From JBJMQS01 sp045802605 (GTDB lineage Bacteria; Planctomycetota; Planctomycetia; Gemmatales; Gemmataceae), in NCBI GenBank assembly GCA_045802605.1, contig JBJMQS010000056.1, forward strand, positions 261,583 to 325,582: a stretch of 64,000 bases of DNA, written 5' to 3'. Below, piece after piece: positions 25,253 to 32,411 of this stretch. The translations under genes were made by a program, and so were the position numbers. The notes beneath the pieces are model-generated. The model was not told the origin of the DNA. It saw nothing but the letters and a program-made list of their open reading frames with translations, and did not search any database. Within the stretch, counting starts at the first letter, position 1. Each line of letters opens with the position of its first letter.

Positions 25253-25395
25253 GGATTGCGAAGGCCTTTTGGCATGGTGCCAAAAAAGAGGTTGTTTTCC
25301 AGGCAAAACAATGGCCAGGACAGATTCGTTGCTTTCGTTGCCATTTTCGGGGTGGGGGGTGTCGAATTGCGCCACGCCTCAAACCATAACAAAAA

Positions 25396-25944
25396 TCATC
25401 CCCCGCCGCCCTTCGGGGCCAGCATTGCGGTCATGCGCTTGCCTTCCATGGAGGGCATTTTCTCAATTTTGGCCACTTCCATGAGCTTGGCGACCATGCC
25501 GTCGATGATCCGTTTGCCTTCTTCGATGTGCTGCAATTCGCGGCCTCGGAAGAGAACGTTTAGAAGCACTTTGTCCTTGTGCTCCAAGAACTTCTTGGCC
25601 TGATTGATCTTGGTTTCGATGTCGTGGTCGCCGGTTTTGGGGCGGACACGAATCTCTTTTAGCTTTTGCTGGTGGGATTTTTGCTTGTTCTGCTTGCGAG
25701 ACTGCTCGTAGCGGAATTTGCCGTAATCCAAGATCTTGCAGACGGGTGGCCGAGCGGTGGCGTCCACCTCGACGAGATCGATCCCGGCTTCGCGGGCCAT
25801 TTCCATCGCCTGGGAGGTGGGCACAACGCCCAACTGCTCGCCGGCCGCCCCGATGAGTCGGATCGGGCTGATGCGGATTTGATCGTTCATCCGGGGCCCC
25901 ATATCGCGCTGGGGCCGTTGCGCATTGCGATCGAACGGCGGGAT
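25396..25944 (-). CDS. infC: Translation initiation factor IF-3, probable AUC start
   Basis: IF-3 binds the 30S subunit and polices start codon choice. The body is canonical: NDQIRISPIRLIGAAGEQLG, VEVDATARPPVCKILDYGKF, KQKSHQQKLKEIRVRPKTG and VLLNVLFRGRELQHIEEGK. An ATG at 25902 would begin the protein at MGPRMNDQ with no Shine-Dalgarno. Fourteen codons further upstream an ATC (25944-25942) is preceded by GAGGAG at 8 bases and adds PPFDRNAQRPQRD, which resembles the basic RPNRINGEIR-type start of other IF-3 proteins. Non-AUG starts (AUU, AUC, AUA) are a known autoregulatory feature of infC. Length is 182 residues from this start. Confidence 0.93.
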   Translation of the reverse strand: MPPFDRNAQRPQRDMGPRMNDQIRISPIRLIGAAGEQLGVVPTSQAMEMAREAGIDLVEVDATARPPVCKILDYGKFRYEQSRKQNKQKSHQQKLKEIRVRPKTGDHDIETKINQAKKFLEHKDKVLLNVLFRGRELQHIEEGKRIIDGMVAKLMEVAKIEKMPSMEGKRMTAMLAPKGGGG

Positions 25945-26064
25945 TGGCAGGTCTCCTCATCAGGGAATACGTCGCCGAAAGTACCCGACTAATGGGTGCT
26001 AAAACGCGGCGAAGCGTGTCATCACAGTAACTTACGTTGTTTTCTAGGTCAACGGTCAAAAAAA

Positions 26065-26173
26065 CCAGTGGTCAGTTGTCAGTGATCAGTGGTCATCAAA
26101 ACCAAAGACCCCAAGGCGGCGGGCCTTTGGGGTCTAATTTTGGTCGTAACTGACCACTGACAACTGGCCACTG
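26065..26173. repeat. Inverted repeat flanking a terminator-like hairpin
   Basis: Left copy 26065-26095 and right copy 26148-26173 (core CAGTTGTCAGTG) are imperfect complements of the AGTGGTCAGTT family also found at 24954. Between them AGACCCCAAGGC (26106-26117) and GCCTTTGGGGTCT (26124-26136) form a one-bulge hairpin. On the minus strand that hairpin is followed by a T-rich run, so it can terminate the Cys-rich gene. Confidence 0.7.
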
Positions 26174-26180
26174 AAAACTC

Positions 26181-27200
26181 TTACCGGTTCACCACCATGA
26201 CGTTGCGGCTTTCGCCGGTGAGCGTCAGGTCGCTGTGGTAGACCGTACGGCCAGTGCCGTCTTCGGTGTAAATCCGGTAGTGGCCCGAAGCCAGGGTGAC
26301 GTTAAATCGGCCCGCGGCGTCGGTCGAAACCGGCAAAGCGGCGTTGTCATCACGCACGAATCGGAGCTTGGCGTTGCCCTGCGGTTGCCAGTTAGCGGCG
26401 ACCACAGAGCCGACCACAGCCGAGTTGGCCGACGCCAAACGATCGGCCCGCACCGGAGCCGGACGCGGTGTCGAGGTGTTGCCCAAGAGTGATCGCTCCG
26501 TCGTCTGCGGCGGCATGCTGCGATTGTCCTGCGGCACGTTCAACGGCGGCGCCGGGGTTTGCTGTTGCGGCGGTACACTTTGCTCCTGAATCTGCGGCGC
26601 CATCTGCATCTGCGGCTGCTGATACTGTGGCTGTTGGATCTGCGGAGCGGCATAGACCGTAGCAGCCGCGGCGGTCTGGCACGTCGCGCAGGACGGTTGC
26701 GCTGTCTGGCACGTCGGGCATGATGGCTGGAGCTGAATCGTGTCGTAGTAGAACGACTGACGATAAGCCGTGACTGGTTGATAGCTGATGCGCTGCACGT
26801 AGCTCGTGCAAGCGTTGCACTGCGACCGCAACTGATACGAGGTGGACGGACAAGCGACTTGCGAGGAACAGCCGGTGCACGGATCGACGTACAGGCTGTA
26901 GCTCATCGTCTGCACTGGCTCGTAGTAGTACGAGGTGCGATAGCTGGTGACCGGTTCGTAAGTGGTGACTGGTTTGTAGACGGTAGTCGGTTGATAGCAG
27001 GACCGCTGCACATAAGCGGTGGTTGGACAGGTGGCGCAGGGCGGAGCACAACTGGTGCAGGCCGGCGCGCAACATTTGTTGGAGCTGCGATGCCCGCAAC
27101 AGGTGAGTTGGAAAACACTGTCCCAGGCGGCCGGCGCGGTGCCGGGGGCCAGGAGCAATGCTCCCAATGCCCATCCGCCACACAGGCGTGCGAACGTCAT
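26181..27200 (-). CDS. Secreted Cys/Tyr/Gln-rich repeat protein with a carboxypeptidase-regulatory-like end
   Basis: A 339-residue exported protein with signal peptide MTFARLCGGWALGALLLAPG. Residues about 30-65 are Cys-rich (CCAPACTSCAPPCATCP). Residues 65-170 contain repeats of the type YQPTTVYKPVTTYEPVTSYR. A Gln/Pro-rich linker follows. The last 70 residues (VSTDAAGRFNVTLASGHYRI) look like a carboxypeptidase-regulatory/CNA-B-like beta domain. Disulfide cross-linking in the cell envelope is plausible; function is unknown. The leader is over 300 bases from the next gene. Confidence 0.75.
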   Translation of the reverse strand: MTFARLCGGWALGALLLAPGTAPAAWDSVFQLTCCGHRSSNKCCAPACTSCAPPCATCPTTAYVQRSCYQPTTVYKPVTTYEPVTSYRTSYYYEPVQTMSYSLYVDPCTGCSSQVACPSTSYQLRSQCNACTSYVQRISYQPVTAYRQSFYYDTIQLQPSCPTCQTAQPSCATCQTAAAATVYAAPQIQQPQYQQPQMQMAPQIQEQSVPPQQQTPAPPLNVPQDNRSMPPQTTERSLLGNTSTPRPAPVRADRLASANSAVVGSVVAANWQPQGNAKLRFVRDDNAALPVSTDAAGRFNVTLASGHYRIYTEDGTGRTVYHSDLTLTGESRNVMVVNR

Positions 27201-27460
27201 CGTGGCAACTCCTTGGTGGTCGTATCCCGGTCACTGCCAAAGCACGAGCCGCCCGGGTCAATACGGGCTCGGCTATTCCATCGTAATATCGCATTTGGCC
27301 GCCGCAACGCATGGATGTGTTCGAAACGACCGGTAAGTCCGGCGCGCGTCTGCGCAACCGGTAGGGTTGACACATCCGACCATGCTTCTCCAGGTTCAAA
27401 GCGAGGGCGCCGGGAAATGTTCCACACAATTTGACAAACAGGAAAACGTAAGAATTTGAA

Positions 27461-27530
27461 CCGCAGAGAACGCGGAGAACGCAGAGGAATACTAATTTGG
27501 TTTTCTCTGCGCTCTCCGCGTTCTCTGCGC
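27461..27530. repeat. Imperfect 26-bp inverted repeat (CAGAGAACGCGGAGA family)
   Basis: Left arm 27461-27486 and right arm 27505-27530 are complementary apart from two positions (core GCAGAGAACGCGGAGA). It lies directly before the stop of the LON-N gene and is the only structure I see in the gap 27201-27537 besides the upstream region of the Cys-rich gene. A sister family (CACAGAGACACAGAGAGCAC) is at 29708-29786. Confidence 0.75.
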
Positions 27531-27537
27531 TTAATTC

Positions 27538-28215
27538 CTAGTTTTTGCTGAAATCCGGCGGGAAACTGCGGTCCGCAATCACCGCGGCGGTATGTTGCTC
27601 GATCAACCCGATCATCTGCTCGACCCGTTGCTCAACGTCGTTTTGCTCTAACAACTCTTGCTTTGACTGAGGCGGAAACGGTAGCGCGAAGCTCAACACA
27701 TCGCAGAGCGAACCCAGTGGCAACTCGCCGTGGAACAAGTCGGCCATTTGTTCCACGGCCGCTCCCTTGGCGCGGAACCGCGGGACGACGAAGCTTTCCA
27801 GCCGCTTGCGGAGTTTTTTCGCGTCCAAATCTGATGGCACGATATCTTCGATGAGCTCGGCTCGCGCCATGCGATAGAGTTTCTCCGAATCCACCTCGCG
27901 GCGAATCTTGATGCGCTGCATGCCGCGCAAGAGCAAGTTGTAACGCCCATCCGGCATCAGTTGATCGGCGATCACGCGACCCAGACACGCCACCGAATGA
28001 ATGGGCGGCCGGCCGTTGTAGAGATCCTCCCACCCTGGCTGCAGTAACACGATGGCCAATAAGCGATCGCCTTTCAAAGCGTCGGCTGTCATCTGGCGAT
28101 AACGCGGCTCGAAGATGTGGAGTGGCTGCACGACGTTGGGAAATAGCACGAGGTTCGGCAGCGGAAAGAGCCGCGCCGTCCCAGAGAATTCAGTCAGAGC
28201 TTCTTCTTCACTCAT
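27538..28215 (-). CDS. LON N-terminal-domain (substrate-binding) protein
   Basis: A 225-residue protein that consists of the Lon protease N-terminal (PUA-like) domain without ATPase or protease. Landmarks are RLFPLPNLVLFPNVVQPLHI, FEPRYRQMTADAL and CLGRVIADQLMPDGRYNLLL. Such stand-alone proteins occur widely and may bind unfolded or specific proteins; the exact role is not established. It overlaps the DUF309 gene upstream by 8 bases, so the two form one operon. Confidence 0.88.
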   Translation of the reverse strand: MSEEEALTEFSGTARLFPLPNLVLFPNVVQPLHIFEPRYRQMTADALKGDRLLAIVLLQPGWEDLYNGRPPIHSVACLGRVIADQLMPDGRYNLLLRGMQRIKIRREVDSEKLYRMARAELIEDIVPSDLDAKKLRKRLESFVVPRFRAKGAAVEQMADLFHGELPLGSLCDVLSFALPFPPQSKQELLEQNDVEQRVEQMIGLIEQHTAAVIADRSFPPDFSKN

Positions 28216-28651
28216 CGTCTTCGTGCAAGAAGTCTTTGGGATCGGGCCAGCTCGTCGGTGGCGGATCGAGCGTGATCGTGGGAATCAAATCCACATCCGG
28301 TGTCACGTCGCGCCGCATCATGTCCTGCCCTTCGCGGAACACTTCGACGAAACAGGCGGCCATGTCGCTCCAGAATTTCTCGCGATCGAGGCCCTGGTGA
28401 GGGCAGGGATACGTGTCCATGTACGCCTTGCCGGTGCGGAACAGTTTTTGGGCGCCGCGAAGATTTCCGTTCGTGAAATGGTAAAGCGCGACCGCAGCTT
28501 GCAGAATACCCTGGTAGTACCGGCGATCGCGGTCGGGGCATTCATTCCAGAGATCTTCGAGCACCTCGTGACAATCGAAGAACTCGCGGGAGTTGAATAG
28601 CTGCACCCCGGCCAGGTATCGTGGTTCGTAGTCGTCACGCGGTTCGGCCAT
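28208..28651 (-). CDS. DUF309-family protein
   Basis: A 147-residue helical protein with the DUF309 signature: FNSREFFDCHEVLEDLWNE, RRYYQGILQAAVALYHFTNG and NLRGAQKLFRTGKAYM. The conserved His, Glu and Trp of HEVLEDLW suggest a binding or catalytic pocket; no function is firmly known. The ATG at 28651 has GAGGA 4 bases upstream. Its start is only 23 bases from the start of the divergent T2SS F-domain gene. It is the first gene of an operon with the LON-N protein. Confidence 0.87.
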   Translation of the reverse strand: MAEPRDDYEPRYLAGVQLFNSREFFDCHEVLEDLWNECPDRDRRYYQGILQAAVALYHFTNGNLRGAQKLFRTGKAYMDTYPCPHQGLDREKFWSDMAACFVEVFREGQDMMRRDVTPDVDLIPTITLDPPPTSWPDPKDFLHEDDE

Positions 28652-28674
28652 TCGTTCCTCATCGGGAGTCTTAT

Positions 28675-29691
28675 GTGGCAATCCGCATACCCACTTCGGC
28701 CTTAGTCCAGTTCACCCGGATGGTTCGGGTGGGGCTCGAAGCGGGTCTCCCCATTGTTGATGTATTCCAGAAGCAGGGCGTGCGTGGGCCGTACTCCGTT
28801 CGACCAGTCGCCGCCCGCATCGGCGAACGGCTCGCCAAGGGCGACACATTTACCGACGCCATTCAATTGGAGTCAGCCGCCCTGCCTCCATTATTCCTGG
28901 CATTGAGCGAAGTGGGAGAGGAAACCGGCCATCTGGCGGAATCTTTTGGCGAATTGGAGGAATACTTTGAGCTTCAAGATGAGCTGCAAAAGGATTTTCG
29001 GATGCAGACGATGCTGCCCAAGATGGAGTTTTTTGCCGCAATTGGCGTGATCTGCCTCTTGTACATGATCCTCGCTGCGCTTGACTTGCCGGTCGATCCC
29101 TTGGGCTTGGGCCGAGGTTTTGGCGCGATTGTCAGATTCTTGTCGATCATCGCGGTGTTTGTCGGCACTATGTACTTCATCGTCTGGGGCATCAAGAATC
29201 GGCTCCGATTTCTTGCTCCGGTCGAACGGGTAATTTTGCGAATTCCCGTACTGGGCCCCGCGCTCGAATCCGTATTGCTCGCGAGATTCTCGCTGGGTCT
29301 GCGATTTACGTTGGGTGCCGGGCTGACGGTTCCCAAGGCGATGAAATACTCGATCTATGCGGCCGCCAGTTCGCTGTACCAGCAAGCCTTTGAAAAAGCG
29401 CAGCCCGGTTTGCGCCGTGGCGAAACGCTGGTCGAAGTGCTGGAGCGGTGTCAGGTCTTCCCGCATGATTTCATCGACATCGTTGCCAATGCTGAAGAGA
29501 CTGGTCAAGTGCCGGAAGTGATGGCGAAGCAGGCCAAACATTATCAGGACGAAACACGCCGCCGTTTGAAGATCTTAACGAGAGTGGCCGGCTGGCTCGT
29601 GTACGCCATGGTCGCCGGCATGATCATTTTCATGATCTTCAAGATGTACTTGGGCGTTTATTTACCGCGCTTCAACGAGATTAAGTTCTGA
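28675..29691 (+). CDS. Solitary type II secretion/pilus F-domain membrane protein
   Basis: A 338-residue GspF/PilC-like protein with two T2SSF domains. The first includes ALVQFTRMVRVGLEAGLPIV and the second ARFSLGLRFTLGAGLTVPKA. Each ends at a hydrophobic helix pair (about 120-180 and 310-332). F proteins are the inner-membrane platform of type II secretion or type IV pili. No other secretion gene is nearby, so it may act with machinery encoded elsewhere. The GTG at 28675 has GGAG 6 bases upstream. Confidence 0.85.
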   Translation: MAIRIPTSALVQFTRMVRVGLEAGLPIVDVFQKQGVRGPYSVRPVAARIGERLAKGDTFTDAIQLESAALPPLFLALSEVGEETGHLAESFGELEEYFELQDELQKDFRMQTMLPKMEFFAAIGVICLLYMILAALDLPVDPLGLGRGFGAIVRFLSIIAVFVGTMYFIVWGIKNRLRFLAPVERVILRIPVLGPALESVLLARFSLGLRFTLGAGLTVPKAMKYSIYAAASSLYQQAFEKAQPGLRRGETLVEVLERCQVFPHDFIDIVANAEETGQVPEVMAKQAKHYQDETRRRLKILTRVAGWLVYAMVAGMIIFMIFKMYLGVYLPRFNEIKF

Positions 29692-29700
29692 AAAAAGCAG

Positions 29701-29799
29701 AAGAGTCAACCACAGAGACACAGAGAGCACAGAGAAAACCAAAACGAGAATTTGGTCTTCTCAGTGCTCTCTGTGTCTCTGTGGTTAATTCTGACTCTT
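29701..29799. repeat. Inverted repeat AACCACAGAGACACAGAGAG family
   Basis: Perfect 23-bp arms 29708-29730 and 29764-29786; outside them GAGTC (29703-29707) pairs again with GACTC. The right arm runs into the stop codon of the GT39 gene, so the last codons of that gene lie inside the element. This type of CACAGAGACACAGAG repeat is common in planctomycete intergenic DNA by recall. Confidence 0.8.
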
Positions 29800-31347
29800 C
29801 GTACTGACCTTCTCGATCACTGCAATATCACACAAGCCCCAGGGCGTTTCGCCCACCAGCTTGCTGATCCAACTGCCGTCCTTGCGTCGAAGGTCCGCCA
29901 CCGGCGTCATCATCAAATCCGGCGGCAACGCGAACTTCAACGCTTCCATCGAATGGCGATGCGTGAACAGCACCACCGTGCGCGGCCGAGTCAACAAGTC
30001 GGCGACCAGCAAATGAACAAACTTGCTGCGGGTTGATTTCAAGTCATCGCGCTCGAGATAGAACCCCACTGAATCGCAATTGCGCGGATAACACACCACG
30101 GCCACGTTCGGATCAGCACACGCCGCTCGGACCAGAGCCTCCTCGCGCAACGGCGAGCGCTCCGTGGCATACTTCGGGATCACAAAGAAATGCGCGGCAC
30201 CGAAGAGTACGGCCCAGCTCAAGATGACCAATGAGCCGCGGGGTTTATCCTCGTCGTGCAACAACGCACCAAGTGCCAATGCCAACGGTGGAAACGCAGG
30301 CAAAATGTAAGTCGGTAATTTCGAGCCCGACAGCGAGAAGAACAGCACGCAGAAGCCGCCGCAGATCAAGCAGTACGCAAGTTCCGGCGACCGCTGAGTC
30401 GCATCCGCACCGAAGAGCGACTTGATCGCCGGCCACAGCCACAAAGTGGCCGGCATCAGGCCGAACAACAAAATCGGTCCGTAGTACCACACCGGCTGTA
30501 GATGATCGAAGGGCGTCAAGAACCGCTCGACGTTGTGTTGCCAGAAGAAGTACTTCAAGAATCCCGGCTGGCGAAGTGAAATCAGAACGTACCACGGCAA
30601 ATTGATTGCGAGAACGACGCTGGCTAATGCAGCCATCGCTCGAATATTCGGTCGTCTCGCCGAAGCGGGATGCAACATGGTCCAAATCGTGAGCGGCATG
30701 AGAACGAGAATTAAAGCAATCGGCCCTTTGGTCAGGACGCCCAGCCCGCAAGCGACGGCGCACATCCAGCCGGAGTATCGCCCTCGATCGCGCAAATACG
30801 CGAATCCGGCGAACTGACCTAGCACGACCCAACAAGTGAGCAAGCCATCGAGTGTTAATAGTCGGCCAATTCCCACCAAGCCGGGCATGACGGAAAGTAG
30901 CAGTGCCCCTCGCATCGCACGTCGCTCGCCGAGGAAGCGACACCCAAACAAATACGTCGCCAGGATGCAACCATGAACCGCCAATGCGGGGACTAACCGG
31001 GCCGAAGCCGCGCTCACGCCGAACAGTTTGAAGCTCAGGGCGACGAGCCAATACATCAACGGCGGCTTGTCGAGGTACGGCTCGGACTGCAAGTGCGGCA
31101 CTACCCAATCGCCGCGCACGAGCATCTCGCGCGGAATCTCGGCATAGCGTCCTTCATCCGGTTCGAGCAGATGGAAGCCGAGGCAGGGATAGAGCAAAAG
31201 CGCTGGCAGAATCACAAGCAGCGCCAGTGACGCCACCCGTGGCGGTTCACCGGCTGATGATTGCCCAGGGAAGAGCGTGCGCGACCACACGAGCCGCAAC
31301 GCAGGCACAAGAGCCGTGGGCCAAGTTGTGCCTGTGCCTACCATCAT
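29785..31347 (-). CDS. ArnT/PMT-like glycosyltransferase family 39 membrane protein
   Basis: A 520-residue multi-pass protein. The catalytic first loop is LLEPDEGRYAEIPREMLVRG with the Asp-Glu pair typical of GT39/GT83, followed by LDKPPLMYWLVALSFKLFGV. About 11 helices lead to a soluble C-terminal part (from about residue 385). These enzymes transfer sugars from polyprenyl-phosphate carriers to lipid A, proteins or glycans; the acceptor here is unknown. The start region overlaps the upstream GT2 stop (TGATG), making it the last gene of a three-gene glycosyltransferase operon. Confidence 0.88.
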   Translation of the reverse strand: MMVGTGTTWPTALVPALRLVWSRTLFPGQSSAGEPPRVASLALLVILPALLLYPCLGFHLLEPDEGRYAEIPREMLVRGDWVVPHLQSEPYLDKPPLMYWLVALSFKLFGVSAASARLVPALAVHGCILATYLFGCRFLGERRAMRGALLLSVMPGLVGIGRLLTLDGLLTCWVVLGQFAGFAYLRDRGRYSGWMCAVACGLGVLTKGPIALILVLMPLTIWTMLHPASARRPNIRAMAALASVVLAINLPWYVLISLRQPGFLKYFFWQHNVERFLTPFDHLQPVWYYGPILLFGLMPATLWLWPAIKSLFGADATQRSPELAYCLICGGFCVLFFSLSGSKLPTYILPAFPPLALALGALLHDEDKPRGSLVILSWAVLFGAAHFFVIPKYATERSPLREEALVRAACADPNVAVVCYPRNCDSVGFYLERDDLKSTRSKFVHLLVADLLTRPRTVVLFTHRHSMEALKFALPPDLMMTPVADLRRKDGSWISKLVGETPWGLCDIAVIEKVSTKSQN

Positions 31348-32411
31348 TCATCCTCGTTCCCAGGTACCGCTTGGGAACGCACGAGATCACCAGGCATCAT
31401 CGCCCAGGCCCGCAAGCGGCCGCAGAGCCAAGGGGTGAGCCGCCCCTCTTGCCAGCGGCGCAGCGCCTTCGCCAAGACCACGGCCCCATGTCGAAGCAAT
31501 TCTGACGGCCGGCCTGACTGGTTTCGCCAGAAGAGGCGCTCTTCGTTACACGATTGCCGTTCGAGCAATCGCCCTCGTGGGGGCCCGTACGTCGATGAGC
31601 CACGATGCAGCACTCGACTCGTGGGCACGAATTCGATTCGATAGCCCGCTCGCCGCAGCCGACACGACAAATCCACATCTTCAAAGTGGGAGCCGAACGA
31701 CTCGGGAAAGCCTCCGACCTCGAGTACGGCGTCGCGCCGGTAGAACGCACCGCAGGCGCTGGCCCCCGCAACTGAACCCGGTTGCTGAAATGCGGATTCG
31801 TGTTGACCCCGCCCGCGCGGCTGCGCGAAGCCACCAGCGTCGTACGTATCGCCGGCACTATCGATCACATCACCGGACCAGCGCAAGACGAGCGGCGCGA
31901 CCGCCGCCACGTGCGGATCGGCAAATGCCGCTAGCGCGGGTGCGGCCCAGCCCGCTGTGACCTCAGCGTCATCATTGAGCAGTTGAACAATGGGAGCACT
32001 GGCCGCGCGAATGCCATAATTCGCGGCGACACAGAATCCGCGAGATTGATGGAAGCGATGAATGATAACGCCCGGAAACTCCTTTGCCACGCGACTCGCC
32101 GATGAGTTAAGTGAGCCATCATCGATTACTAAAATCTCAATTGCGCTATCACCACACCCAGTCCAATTGTCCTCTCCCCCCGCCGTCCGGTCCCCTCCCC
32201 CCCTGTGGGGGAGGGTTAGGGTGGAGGGTTGGAGCACGCTAGGACTCAATCCCCCACCCCCACCCTCCCCCACAAGGGGGGAGGGAGCAAAACGGTTGGA
32301 GGAGGGCGCACAACCCGGCGCAAATTTTCGAATCGACTGCAAACACAGTCGCAGCAATTCCACCCGTTTGTGGCAGGGAATAACGATCGAAAGAACCGGC
32401 AAGATGCTCAC
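31344..32411 (-). CDS. GT2 glycosyltransferase with an in-frame repeat insertion
   Basis: A 355-residue GT-A enzyme. LSIVIPCHKRVELLRLCLQS opens the fold, IEILVIDDGS follows, LLNDDAEV carries the DxD-like motif, and SHFEDVDLSCRLRRAGYRIE is the late signature. Between the first two elements (residues about 34-86) lies a Gly/Pro/Ser-rich stretch with APSPLVGEGGGGG and TLTLPHRGGG. It is not part of the fold and is encoded by a palindromic repeat (32154-32312). The last residues AVPGNEDE come from another repeat (31353-31380). It overlaps both neighbours by about 4 bases. Activity is plausible if the insert loops out. Confidence 0.87.
   Translation of the reverse strand: MSILPVLSIVIPCHKRVELLRLCLQSIRKFAPGCAPSSNRFAPSPLVGEGGGGGLSPSVLQPSTLTLPHRGGGDRTAGGEDNWTGCGDSAIEILVIDDGSLNSSASRVAKEFPGVIIHRFHQSRGFCVAANYGIRAASAPIVQLLNDDAEVTAGWAAPALAAFADPHVAAVAPLVLRWSGDVIDSAGDTYDAGGFAQPRGRGQHESAFQQPGSVAGASACGAFYRRDAVLEVGGFPESFGSHFEDVDLSCRLRRAGYRIEFVPTSRVLHRGSSTYGPPRGRLLERQSCNEERLFWRNQSGRPSELLRHGAVVLAKALRRWQEGRLTPWLCGRLRAWAMMPGDLVRSQAVPGNEDE
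31353..31380. repeat. GTTCCCA...TGGGAACG repeat forming the GT2 C-terminus
   Basis: A 28-base unit starting CTCGTTCCCA and ending TTGGGAACGC. It has the same length and ends as the arms of the inverted repeat at 52263-52394. It lies inside the 3' end of the GT2 coding region and supplies its last codons. Confidence 0.7.
32154..32312. repeat. GC-rich palindromic repeat inside the GT2 gene
   Basis: Two hairpins share the same stem: CCCTCCCCC/GGGGGAGGG at 32193-32201/32207-32215 and again at 32263-32271/32277-32285, separated by about 50 bases. The whole C/G-tract block is in frame with the GT2 gene. Reading it in frame gives the PSPLVGEGGGG and LPHRGGG peptides. I know these as hallmarks of widespread intergenic repeats mis-read as protein. 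Confidence 0.8.

Noticed and set aside
24989..25375. L35 extended by 64 residues upstream
   Set aside because: The extension runs through the attenuator hairpin and has no L35 similarity; homologues begin at MPK.
26065..26173. Possible CRISPR-like repeats around 26.1 kb and 56.7 kb
   Set aside because: The units are inverted rather than direct, few, and not evenly spaced; no cas gene is present.
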